In this document: positions 1 through 7,089 of the stretch, one piece after another
Numbering within the stretch: position 1 is the first letter of the stretch
Layout: every line of letters starts with the position of its first letter
Source: Gammaproteobacteria bacterium
Lineage (GTDB): Bacteria; Pseudomonadota; Gammaproteobacteria; UBA11654
Direction of reading: 5' to 3'
Assembly: GCA_018672815.1 (NCBI GenBank)
Contig: JABHDX010000135.1
Span: forward strand, 1 to 15,407
DNA length: 15,407 bases
Made by a program: the position numbers and the translations under genes
Notes under the pieces: generated by a model
What the model saw: the letters and a program-made list of their open reading frames with translations, nothing else
Told to the model about the DNA's origin: nothing
Databases searched by the model: none

Positions 1-372
1 ATCTATTTCTATCCACGAGATAACACACCAGGTTGTACAAAAGAAGGAGAAGAGTTTAGAGATAATCATCAGTCCTTCAAAGATAATAATACAGTTATCC
101 TAGGAGTATCAAAAGATTCTGTGTCTTCTCATAATAAATTTAGCAGTAAATATAATTTTCCTTTCGATCTTATTTCTGATGAAAATGAAAAAGTATGCAA
201 ACTATTTAATGTTATAAAAGAAAAAAACATGTATGGAAGAAAATATATGGGCATTGAACGAAGTACTTTTATCATCAATACTAAAGGCAAACTCACTCAT
301 GAATGGAGGAAAGTAAAAGTTAAAGGCCATGTTGAAGAAGTACTGAAGATAATAAAAGACATCCCTGCATAA
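1..372 (+). CDS. bcp: Thioredoxin-dependent peroxiredoxin, Bcp/PrxQ family (5' end missing)
   Basis: This is the 3' part of a thiol peroxidase that reduces hydrogen peroxide and organic hydroperoxides in the cytoplasm. The reading frame is open from base 1 and gives 123 residues. About 33 N-terminal residues are missing, judged from E. coli Bcp. The peroxidatic motif YPRDNTPGCT is present, with the catalytic Cys at fragment residue 12, followed by FRDN. The usual resolving Cys five residues later is Glu here (CTKEGE). The only other Cys, at residue 66 in EKVCKLF, matches the third Cys of E. coli Bcp by spacing. The family ending MGIERSTFIINTKGKLTHEW is intact. The internal GTG at 121 is not a plausible start because the catalytic motif lies upstream of it. 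bepA follows after 4 bp, so the two are probably cotranscribed. Confidence 0.93.
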   Translation: MYFYPRDNTPGCTKEGEEFRDNHQSFKDNNTVILGVSKDSVSSHNKFSSKYNFPFDLISDENEKVCKLFNVIKEKNMYGRKYMGIERSTFIINTKGKLTHEWRKVKVKGHVEEVLKIIKDIPA

Positions 373-376
373 CTCT

Positions 377-1840
377 ATGCATAAACAGCTAACATTTCTA
401 ATATTCTCTCTCGCATTTTTTCAATACTATATAGTCCATGCAGAAATTGAATTGCCTGACTTAGGTAATCCATCGAACACATATATGTCTAAAATGGATG
501 AACCCGCGATAGGCAGAGCCTACTATCGAAGCTTAAGGCAACAGAAACAAGTTGTGGATGATCCTTTGCTATCTGAATACATTCAAAATCTTGGCGAAAC
601 ATTATCATCTAAGGTTCAAGATGGTGATTTTGATTTTAATTACTTTTTTGTTCCTCAAACATCAATCAATGCGTTTGCATTACCCGGAGGGTTTATAGGA
701 GCAAATATAGGGTTATGCTTGAACTCTGACAATGAAAGTCAATTTGCATCTGTTCTATCACATGAAATAAGTCATGTGACACAACGACATATCTCTAGAC
801 AAGTAGGTAATCAGGTTCCCAATACAATCCAAGGAGGTTTGGTACTTCTAGGAGCTGTATTGCTTAGTGCAATATCTGGTAGTAGTGAAGTTCTTGAAGC
901 AGGCACAATGTTGGCTCCATCAATTATGCAGCAAGGTCAAATTGATTTCACCAGGGAAATGGAAATTGAAGCAGATTCAGTTGGCATTAAAACATTGGCA
1001 ATGTCTGGTTATGATCCTTTTGCTATGGCAGATTTTTTTAATAAGTTATCTACAGGTGGTGACCCAAGAAATGCAGCTTCCATTGAATTTTTGAGAACAC
1101 ACCCTACATCCGTTAATCGCTCAGCAGCAGCAAAAAAACAAGCAAGAAGAATTACAGTTAAAAGAATAAATGATTCGCTAGTATTTGAATTAACAAAAGC
1201 TAGAATTAGATTCCTTTACACAAATTCTATTGAAAAATCTCACAGTTATTTTCTCAATAAAACAGCACGAATTAAGGCTAGTAATAAAATTCTTAGTAAC
1301 AGTGATATAGGAAACCTTTATGGACTTGCGTTGACTTCAATAGAGTTAGCTAACTTTGACCAAGCGCATACAATTCTAGATTTGTTTGTCAAAAGATTCC
1401 AAGAATATAATCATTTTCATCTTGCTTATGCGAAACTCCTTTTAGCAAAAAATAATAGCGAAGAAGCAATTTCATATTTAACAAGTATTATTTCTTTGTC
1501 CCCCAGAAACATTCCCCTAACTCTCTTTTATTCTGAGGTTGAGCTCAACTATGGTAGTGCAGAAAAGGCACATGAAAATTTATTGGATTTATTTAATAAC
1601 GTCGCTCCTTCCCCTACGCAAATTAAATTAATAGCAAGAGCTGCAAATGCTTCAGGTGAATATGCAGAATCTTTTTCATATATGGGAGAATACTATTTGA
1701 GCTTAGGTATGTTTAATGAAGCAATTGAACAGATAAAAATTGCTTTGACAATAGACTCAATAACTAATATACAGATAGCTAAGTTCGTGGCTAGATTAAA
1801 CGAAATAGAAGAATATTTAGAAAACACTAATAAAAGATAA
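377..1840 (+). CDS. bepA: BepA/YfgC-type periplasmic M48 metalloprotease with TPR domain
   Basis: This is a zinc metallopeptidase and chaperone predicted to act in the periplasm on outer-membrane protein assembly; in E. coli BepA promotes LptD maturation or degrades stalled LptD. It is 487 residues long, the same length as E. coli BepA. A signal peptide (about residues 1-22, ending IVHA) is followed by the M48 domain. HEISH at 129-133 is the HExxH motif, and the third zinc ligand is probably Glu196 in EIEAD (ExxxD, 196-200). His242 in LRTHP matches the regulatory histidine switch (His246) of E. coli BepA. Residues from about 310 to 475 form helical TPR-like repeats. The ATG lies 4 bp after the peroxiredoxin stop with no clear Shine-Dalgarno sequence. 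The neighbours are an antioxidant enzyme and MlaA, and E. coli also keeps bcp and bepA close together. Confidence 0.92.
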   Translation: MHKQLTFLIFSLAFFQYYIVHAEIELPDLGNPSNTYMSKMDEPAIGRAYYRSLRQQKQVVDDPLLSEYIQNLGETLSSKVQDGDFDFNYFFVPQTSINAFALPGGFIGANIGLCLNSDNESQFASVLSHEISHVTQRHISRQVGNQVPNTIQGGLVLLGAVLLSAISGSSEVLEAGTMLAPSIMQQGQIDFTREMEIEADSVGIKTLAMSGYDPFAMADFFNKLSTGGDPRNAASIEFLRTHPTSVNRSAAAKKQARRITVKRINDSLVFELTKARIRFLYTNSIEKSHSYFLNKTARIKASNKILSNSDIGNLYGLALTSIELANFDQAHTILDLFVKRFQEYNHFHLAYAKLLLAKNNSEEAISYLTSIISLSPRNIPLTLFYSEVELNYGSAEKAHENLLDLFNNVAPSPTQIKLIARAANASGEYAESFSYMGEYYLSLGMFNEAIEQIKIALTIDSITNIQIAKFVARLNEIEEYLENTNKR

Positions 1841-1848
1841 ATATAGTT

Positions 1849-2574
1849 ATGATGAAAACACAACATTCAATCGTTCTTATTTTATTTTCTTTAGCCGGAT
1901 GCAGCTATCAAAATGAATTAGTTTATGATTCCTTAGACCCTTTTGAATCAACCAATAGATCCATGTATGAGTTCAATGAGAATCTTGATAAAGCTATTCT
2001 AGAACCTGCTGCTGATACTTATGATTACGTTACTCCAAAGCCATTCCGTAAACTTGTTAATAACGTTTTCAATAATGCTAAATACCCTATCACAATTGCT
2101 AATGATCTTTTACAAGGGAAAGGTAAGGAATTTATTCAAGACACATCCAGGTTTGTTATCAATACGACTATAGGATTAGCTGGTATTTTTGACCCTGCAG
2201 CCTCAATGGGATTTCAATACCGTGATGAAGATTTTGGACAAACTCTTGCCACATGGGGTCTCCCCCAAGGTCCATATATGATGGTGCCATTTCTTGGACC
2301 TTATACGCTTAGAGAACTAATAGGTGACGTTGTTGATGGATCTTTTAGTCCTCTCCTAAATCTTGATAACTCCAATAGTAAGATAGCATTAAACATAGCA
2401 GATCAAATTCAGAAAAGATCTAGTCTTTCAGCCCTTGAAGAAGAACTCTACAGTTCTTTCGACCCTTACCTTTATATTAGAGATTCTTATTTTCAAAATA
2501 GAAAATATAAAATAAGTGATGGTGAGGAAACTGATTTAATAGAAGATGAATTAATAGATATTGAAGATTTCTAG
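1849..2574 (+). CDS. mlaA: MlaA (VacJ) outer-membrane phospholipid-transport lipoprotein
   Basis: MlaA removes mislocalised phospholipids from the outer leaflet of the outer membrane and passes them to periplasmic MlaC. The protein is 241 residues. A lipoprotein signal peptide ends in the lipobox LAGC, with the acylated Cys at residue 18. The VacJ family signature begins at about residue 29 (YDSLDPFESTNRSMYEFNE). The conserved segment around GLPQGPYMMVPFLGPY is present, and the C-terminus is acidic. Two ATGs sit in tandem at 1849 and 1852 and either could start translation. It lies 8 bp after bepA, probably in one transcript with bcp and bepA. The stop TAG overlaps the stop of the convergent mlaC in a shared CTAG. 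Confidence 0.94.
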   Translation: MMKTQHSIVLILFSLAGCSYQNELVYDSLDPFESTNRSMYEFNENLDKAILEPAADTYDYVTPKPFRKLVNNVFNNAKYPITIANDLLQGKGKEFIQDTSRFVINTTIGLAGIFDPAASMGFQYRDEDFGQTLATWGLPQGPYMMVPFLGPYTLRELIGDVVDGSFSPLLNLDNSNSKIALNIADQIQKRSSLSALEEELYSSFDPYLYIRDSYFQNRKYKISDGEETDLIEDELIDIEDF

Positions 2575-3176
2575 TTTTCAAGTGACTCCAATCTAAGAAT
2601 TACAGAATCGAGACCATTTGCTGATATCTCTGCGTTGAATTGATTCCTATAATTCTTGATATAAGAAACACCCTCAATACGTACATCATAGAACATCCAT
2701 CCTTGCTTAAAATTAGCAAAACTGAAGTTCATCGGAATTAACTCTCCTTTGTACTCTACTTCTGATTTGATTGTTAACTTCTTCAGACCTTCTAAATTAA
2801 TACTGTCTGATATTACTTTGATTTTACTTACATCAAAGTTCAGCATAGTTAAAGCATAAGAACGAATTAGAGACTGATAGAGAGCTTCTGTAAATCTTTC
2901 TTTTTGTGATTTGCTAGACTGTTTCCAGTAATTATTAAGCACTAATCTCCCTGCATATTTTTTCTGAAAATATGGAGAAAGTGTTTCATCAATTATTTGA
3001 TATAGTTCATCTTTATTTTCAGCTAATCTCTTTTTATTATCTTCATCACCCAAACGTTTTGTCATAGAATCTATTGACGTTGTAATCATCTGATATGGCA
3101 TTAGATTATCATTAGCTTCCAATACAAAAGGTATTGAGAGCAATACAATCAGTGATATCAAAGGAAATATTTTCAT
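2571..3176 (-). CDS. mlaC: MlaC/Ttg2D periplasmic phospholipid-binding protein
   Basis: MlaC shuttles phospholipids through the periplasm between outer-membrane MlaA and the inner-membrane MlaFEDB transporter. From the ATG at 3176 it is 201 residues with a signal peptide (MKIFPLISLIVLLSIPFVLEA). The family pattern is present: an N-terminal helical part, YAGRLVLNNYWKQSSKSQKERF in two halves, then the NTF2-like strands ending FANFKQGWMFYDVRIEGVSY and KNYRNQF. A GTG at 3197 would add seven residues ahead of the signal peptide and overlap the aldolase gene, so it was not chosen. The gene starts 10 bp after the aldolase stop and probably shares its transcript. No mlaF, mlaE, mlaD or mlaB lies beside it, unlike the E. 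coli mlaFEDCB operon. Confidence 0.9.
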   Translation of the reverse strand: MKIFPLISLIVLLSIPFVLEANDNLMPYQMITTSIDSMTKRLGDEDNKKRLAENKDELYQIIDETLSPYFQKKYAGRLVLNNYWKQSSKSQKERFTEALYQSLIRSYALTMLNFDVSKIKVISDSINLEGLKKLTIKSEVEYKGELIPMNFSFANFKQGWMFYDVRIEGVSYIKNYRNQFNAEISANGLDSVILRLESLEN

Positions 3177-3186
3177 ATAATATCTT

Positions 3187-4206
3187 TTAATCAGCACTTT
3201 CCATTTGTGGATGATAATTACCTGTTCTAGCGAGGCTGTTCAGTCGTGATCTTTTTGAAAATTCTTTTTGGCCTAATAGTATATTTTCAGATCTACCCGA
3301 CCATGCTTTCAGAGGCAATGCTTGTAGTGCTCTACCATAGGAAAAAGATAGTTGCCATGGATGTGGTCCTAACTCATTCATAGAACTCAAATGAGCAGTG
3401 GCTTCTTCTGATGTTTGACCACCTGATAAGAAAGCTATACCGGGGACCTCTTCTGGAACATGTTTAGTTAAACAGTCTACAGTTGCACTAGCAACAGTAG
3501 CAACATCAGCTCTATTGTTTGCATCAGTACCAGAAATAACCATATTAGGTTTCAATATGATCCCGTTAAGTTCTACTTTATGTTTATCTAGGGCTTCAAA
3601 AACAGAATCTAATACTTTGGAAGTAACGTCATAACATGTTTCTAGAGTATGGTCACCATCCATTAATATTTCAGGTTCAACTATTGGGACTATTTGTGAT
3701 TCCTGACAAAGGGCTGAATATCGTGCCAAAGCATGAGCATTCGTATCTATAGCATAATTACTTGGTTGACTTGAACCAATATTAATAACAGCTCTCCACT
3801 TAGCAAATCTTGCACCCAATGAATAATAGTCTGAGAGCCTTTCTCTAAGTCCATCTAGTCCTTCTGTGACAGTTTCTCCTTCACTACCTGCTAATTTTTT
3901 AGCACCTTTATCAACTTTAATCCCAGGGATGATTCCTAATGACGATAGATAATCAGGAAATAATTGACCTGCATCATTAGATTGCCTCAGTGTCTCCTCA
4001 AACAGTATGACGCCACTTATATAGTCTGATATATTTGGTGTTGAAAATAACATATTCCGATAAGCTCTTCTATTTTCTTCTGTTGACTCGGTATCAATAT
4101 CTGCAAACCGCTTCCCAATAGTTGGTGTGCTTTCATCAGCTGCTAATATGCCTTTATTTGGTGCTACCATTGCTTGTGCTATTGAATTAAGGGTTTCTAC
4201 ATTCAT
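3187..4206 (-). CDS. Class I fructose-bisphosphate aldolase
   Basis: This cytoplasmic enzyme cleaves or forms fructose 1,6-bisphosphate (glycolysis and gluconeogenesis) through a lysine Schiff base, without a metal. The 339-residue protein is of the eukaryote-like class I type. Visible active-site residues are Asp24 in LAADEST, Lys137 in FAKWRAV, Glu177 and Glu179 in PIVEPEILMDGDH, the Schiff-base Lys219 in GIILKPNMVISG, Ser261 in FLSGGQTSEEA and Arg292 in FSYGRALQ. The C-terminus (YHPQMESAD) lacks the terminal Tyr of animal enzymes. AGGAG lies 6 nt before the ATG, the best Shine-Dalgarno in the window. It is transcribed divergently from the SUF operon, with mlaC close behind it. A gene symbol is not assigned because names vary for bacterial class I aldolases. 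Confidence 0.96.
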   Translation of the reverse strand: MNVETLNSIAQAMVAPNKGILAADESTPTIGKRFADIDTESTEENRRAYRNMLFSTPNISDYISGVILFEETLRQSNDAGQLFPDYLSSLGIIPGIKVDKGAKKLAGSEGETVTEGLDGLRERLSDYYSLGARFAKWRAVINIGSSQPSNYAIDTNAHALARYSALCQESQIVPIVEPEILMDGDHTLETCYDVTSKVLDSVFEALDKHKVELNGIILKPNMVISGTDANNRADVATVASATVDCLTKHVPEEVPGIAFLSGGQTSEEATAHLSSMNELGPHPWQLSFSYGRALQALPLKAWSGRSENILLGQKEFSKRSRLNSLARTGNYHPQMESAD

Positions 4207-4212
4207 CTTAGT

Positions 4213-4217
4213 CTCCT
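4213..4217 (-). promoter_or_regulatory. Shine-Dalgarno of class I aldolase gene
   Basis: AGGAG on the minus strand is separated by 6 nt from the ATG at 4206. It fixes the aldolase start and stands out because most genes in this window have little or no Shine-Dalgarno sequence. Confidence 0.75.
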
Positions 4218-4229
4218 GTATTTTCTACA

Positions 4230-4235
4230 ATTATA
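4230..4235 (-). promoter_or_regulatory. Probable -10 element of the aldolase-mlaC promoter
   Basis: The minus strand reads a perfect TATAAT here, preceded by TTGGT. Transcription would start near 4223, leaving a leader of about 17 nt that still contains the AGGAG at 4217-4213. No good -35 hexamer is visible at 16-18 bp spacing; TTAGGC at 4260-4255 is the nearest candidate and is weak. The assignment rests on the exact hexamer and its position. Confidence 0.5.
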
Positions 4236-4279
4236 ACCAATGTCAGTCGAGGATGCCTAATTACATTTTTAATTATTTC

Positions 4280-4306
4280 TAGTAAATAATGTTTATTATT
4301 TTACTA
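4280..4306. promoter_or_regulatory. Second inverted repeat in the divergent control region
   Basis: TAGTAAA at 4280-4286 and TTTACTA at 4300-4306 form perfect 7-bp arms separated by 13 bp, so arm centres are 20 bp apart, about two helical turns. It abuts the Rrf2-type palindrome. It could be a binding site for another regulator of the SUF or aldolase promoter, or simply chance in very AT-rich DNA. Confidence 0.3.
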
Positions 4307-4330
4307 TATTGGACTAAAATAGTCCCACAT
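4306..4330. promoter_or_regulatory. IscR/Rrf2-type operator upstream of the SUF operon
   Basis: The core GGACTAAAATAGTCC (4311-4325) is a perfect inverted repeat with 6-bp arms around AAA. It matches the central GACTRWWWYAGTC of the E. coli IscR type 1 site exactly, and the flanks (ATATT on the left, CACAT on the right) loosely resemble its outer AT-rich ends. It lies 26 bp before the first ATG of an operon that itself begins with an Rrf2 regulator, so autoregulation by the cluster-bound protein is the natural reading. Binding is inferred and was not tested. Confidence 0.75.
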
Positions 4331-4337
4331 CTATTTT
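4309..4337 (+). promoter_or_regulatory. Candidate SUF operon promoter overlapping the operator
   Basis: TTGGAC (4309-4314) and TATTTT (4332-4337) are separated by 17 bp and read as -35 and -10. The palindrome would sit inside the promoter, as expected for repression. Transcription would start near 4344, only about 6-8 nt before the ATG at 4351. A competing -10 is TATATT at 4305-4310, which has no good -35; it would start transcription inside the palindrome and give a leader of about 34 nt. Confidence 0.45.
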
Positions 4338-4350
4338 TAAACGATTGATA

Positions 4351-4821
4351 ATGCTTAGAATAAATAAAATGACTGATTATGGAATGCTAATTTTAGCGAA
4401 TCTAGCAATGCATAATGATGACTATCTTACAGCAAAAGAAATCTCGCTAAGTACCCATGTTGCCCTGCCTTCTGTGCAAAAGTTATTAAAAAAATTACAT
4501 AAAAAAGACTTGGTTATTTCAAAACAAGGTGTCAAGGGTGGTTATACATTGAATAACGAAACTAAAAAGACAACCATCGCAGTAATTCTTCAAGCATTGG
4601 AAGGCGATTTGTCAATTACTCAATGCACAAGTAAAAACAATATTAATAAGTGCAGCGTAGAAGACTATTGCCAAATTGGAAATGCATGGCAATTAATAAA
4701 TGAAAATATCATTAATTCATTAAATCAGATAACACTTTCTGATTTAATCAGGCCTAAAAACATTGAACAATATCTGAGTGTAAAAATTCCAACTCAATCA
4801 TCTATAAAAAGAACTAACTAA
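4351..4821 (+). CDS. Rrf2-family iron-sulfur regulator of the SUF operon (IscR/SUF-regulator type)
   Basis: This is a winged-helix DNA-binding regulator of 156 residues that probably carries an Fe-S cluster and represses the SUF operon when clusters are plentiful. The start [19 protein letters not shown] is characteristic of the SUF-linked Rrf2 branch. The recognition helix region is [17 protein letters not shown], and the wing region is [10 protein letters not shown]. Three cysteines at 92, 101 and 107 stand where IscR has Cys92, Cys98 and Cys104, though the first gap is longer. The ATG at 4351 is preferred over a TTG at 4345 that adds only two residues. No Shine-Dalgarno is visible. The stop overlaps the sufB ATG (TAATG), implying translational coupling. 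The family is certain; cluster type and operator choice are inferred. Confidence 0.9.
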   Translation: MLRINKMTDYGMLILANLAMHNDDYLTAKEISLSTHVALPSVQKLLKKLHKKDLVISKQGVKGGYTLNNETKKTTIAVILQALEGDLSITQCTSKNNINKCSVEDYCQIGNAWQLINENIINSLNQITLSDLIRPKNIEQYLSVKIPTQSSIKRTN

Positions 4822-6281
4822 TGGACTCTGATAATAATCAAACAATGAATCCTGAAATAGATAATCTCATTGAGAAGAATTATGAATTTGGATTTACAAC
4901 TGAAATTGAATCAGAAACTATACCTCCTGGTCTCAATGAAGATGTCATCCGTTTAATTTCCAAAAAAAAAGATGAGCCACAATTTTTATTAGATTGGCGA
5001 CTTAAAGCCTTTAATCATTGGTTGAAGCTAAAAGAACCTAAATGGGGAAAATTAAAAATTGATGAAATTGATTATCAAAATATTTCATACTTTTCCGCAC
5101 CAAAATTAGAAAATGCACCTAAGTCACTTGATGAAGTAGACCCAAAGCTTCTTGAAACTTATGATAAATTAGGCATCCCACTTCATGAAAGAGCTAAATT
5201 AGCTGGAGTTGCTGTAGACGCTGTTTTTGATAGTGTCTCTGTAGCAACAACATTTAAGAAAAAGTTAGCTGAGGCTGGGGTAATATTTTCTTCGTTTTCA
5301 GAAGCTGTAAAAGAACACCCTGAATTGATAAAAAAATACCTAGGCAAAGTTGTTCCTTATCGTGATAATTACTTTGCTGCGCTTAATGCTGCTGTCTTTA
5401 GTGATGGATCTTTTGTTTATATACCTAAGGGCGTCAGATGCCCAATGGAACTATCTACCTATTTTAGAATCAATGAAGCTAATACTGGGCAATTTGAACG
5501 AACCTTGATTGTAGCCGATGAAGGAAGCCATGTAAGTTATCTAGAAGGTTGTACAGCACCTATGAGAGATGAGAACCAATTACATGCTGCCGTTGTAGAA
5601 TTAGTTGCACTAGATAATGCTGAAATAAAATATTCAACTGTACAAAATTGGTATCCAGGTGATGAAAATGGCAAAGGTGGTATTTATAATTTTGTGACAA
5701 AACGTGGTGACTGCAGAGGCAATAATTCTAAAATTTCCTGGACTCAAATAGAAACTGGCTCTTCAGTAACATGGAAATACCCAAGCTGTCTATTACGAGG
5801 TGATAACTCTATTGGTGAATTCTACTCTATTGCACTATCCAATCATCATCAGCAAGCAGATACAGGAACAAAAATGATTCATCTAGGAAAAAATACTAAG
5901 AGTAAAATTATTAGCAAAGGAATATCTGCTAAACAAGCCCAGAATACATATAGAGGTCTTGTATCAATAGCTAAGAATGCAAATTGTTCCAGAAACTATA
6001 CGCAATGTGATTCATTATTGATTGGGAAGAAATGTGGAGCTCATACATTTCCATCTATAAGTGTTAATAACTCTACATCAATTTTAGAACATGAAGCAAC
6101 GACTTCAAAGATTTCAGATGATCAACTCTTCTATTGCATGCAAAGAGGCATTGAAGAAGAGGAAGCTATAGGATTAATAATAAGTGGATTCTGCAAAGAA
6201 GTATTAAATGAACTACCTATGGAGTTTGCAGTTGAAGCTAGAGCTCTACTCCAAGTCAATCTAGAGGGAGCTGTTGGTTAG
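4821..6281 (+). CDS. sufB: SufB, Fe-S cluster scaffold subunit
   Basis: SufB is the core scaffold of the cytoplasmic SufBC2D complex, where a nascent Fe-S cluster is built from SufS-derived sulfur. It is 486 residues, close to the usual length of about 480-495. Visible conserved parts are the N-terminal [63 protein letters not shown], the core [20 protein letters not shown] (387-410 region) and [21 protein letters not shown]. Cys405 in KKCGAHTF corresponds to the cysteine reported essential in E. coli SufB. The ATG at 4821 overlaps the regulator's stop; a later ATG at 4845 is possible because the first residues are not conserved. sufC follows after an intergenic gap of about 46 bp with no evident terminator. 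Confidence 0.97.
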   Translation: MDSDNNQTMNPEIDNLIEKNYEFGFTTEIESETIPPGLNEDVIRLISKKKDEPQFLLDWRLKAFNHWLKLKEPKWGKLKIDEIDYQNISYFSAPKLENAPKSLDEVDPKLLETYDKLGIPLHERAKLAGVAVDAVFDSVSVATTFKKKLAEAGVIFSSFSEAVKEHPELIKKYLGKVVPYRDNYFAALNAAVFSDGSFVYIPKGVRCPMELSTYFRINEANTGQFERTLIVADEGSHVSYLEGCTAPMRDENQLHAAVVELVALDNAEIKYSTVQNWYPGDENGKGGIYNFVTKRGDCRGNNSKISWTQIETGSSVTWKYPSCLLRGDNSIGEFYSIALSNHHQQADTGTKMIHLGKNTKSKIISKGISAKQAQNTYRGLVSIAKNANCSRNYTQCDSLLIGKKCGAHTFPSISVNNSTSILEHEATTSKISDDQLFYCMQRGIEEEEAIGLIISGFCKEVLNELPMEFAVEARALLQVNLEGAVG

Positions 6282-6327
6282 AACAACATACTTTTTTTAA
6301 AATAATTAATGAGGCTTGATTTATTTT

Positions 6328-7089
6328 ATGACTACAAAAAAAACATTACTATCAATTAAAAGCTTGGATGCTTCAATTGGTAATAAAACCATAATTAAAG
6401 ATCTAAATCTAACTGTATATTATGGGGAAACTCATGCAATTATGGGTCCAAATGGATCTGGGAAAAGTACTCTTGCAAAGATTTTAACTGGACATCCAGA
6501 CTGTACAATAAATAAAGGTAGCATTCACTATAAAAATCAAGATTTGCTAGCATTATCTGTTGAAAACCGATCCAACGAAGGACTATTTTTAGGTTTTCAA
6601 TATCCTATAGAAATACCTGGTCTTTCTAATTCAGTATTTTTAAAAGCTGCTATTAATGCTAAAAATAAATTTAATAAAAAAAGCGAAGTATCTGCAACAG
6701 AGTTTATTAAAGAATTGAAACATAATGCAGATATGATGGGTATCGATCAATCATTCTTGAGTCGAGGTGTTAATGAAGGCTATTCAGGTGGTGAGAAAAA
6801 GAGAAACGAGATATTACAAATGCTGATGCTTAAACCTACCCTATCAGTACTTGATGAAACTGATTCTGGACTTGATATTGATTCAATGAAAATTGTTTCA
6901 AAGGGAATAAATTCTATGCTTGGAAAAGATAACTCTTCGATAGTTATCACTCACTATGAACGACTACTTCAATACATTAAACCTGATGTAGTCCATGTTT
7001 TCCACAATGGAACAATTGTAAAATCAGGTGATTATAAGCTAGCAAGTGAATTAGAAGAAAAAGGATACGAATGGCTAACAAACAAATAA
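6328..7089 (+). CDS. sufC: SufC, ATPase of the SufBCD complex
   Basis: SufC is a cytoplasmic ABC-type ATPase that binds SufB and SufD and drives the conformational change needed for cluster assembly. From the ATG at 6328 it is 253 residues. It has Walker A GPNGSGKST (40-48), the Q-loop region around FQYPIEIPG, the SufC signature YSGGEKKRNE (152-161), Walker B with LSVLDETDSGLD (172-183) and H-loop His209 in ITHY. The Walker B variant DETDSGLD is typical of SufC. GAGG at 6311-6314 lies 13 nt upstream of this ATG; a TTG at 6316 would add four residues but leaves no room for a ribosome site. The last 19 bp overlap the start of sufD. Confidence 0.97.
   Translation: MTTKKTLLSIKSLDASIGNKTIIKDLNLTVYYGETHAIMGPNGSGKSTLAKILTGHPDCTINKGSIHYKNQDLLALSVENRSNEGLFLGFQYPIEIPGLSNSVFLKAAINAKNKFNKKSEVSATEFIKELKHNADMMGIDQSFLSRGVNEGYSGGEKKRNEILQMLMLKPTLSVLDETDSGLDIDSMKIVSKGINSMLGKDNSSIVITHYERLLQYIKPDVVHVFHNGTIVKSGDYKLASELEEKGYEWLTNK

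Noticed and set aside
867..1094. 75-codon open frame inside bepA in another frame
   Set aside because: It overlaps the conserved metalloprotease domain and has no ribosome site or family features.
3177..3197. GTG start for mlaC seven codons earlier
   Set aside because: It overlaps the end of the aldolase gene and puts extra residues before a good signal peptide that begins at the ATG at 3176.
4345..4350. TTG start for the Rrf2 regulator
   Set aside because: It adds only two residues; the family N-terminus MLRINK begins at the ATG at 4351.
6316..6327. TTG start for sufC
   Set aside because: It adds four non-conserved residues and sits directly against the only Shine-Dalgarno-like GAGG; the ATG at 6328 is more likely.
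6282..6327. Possible terminator between sufB and sufC because of the T-run
   Set aside because: No GC-containing stem precedes the T-run, and sufC must be expressed with sufB.
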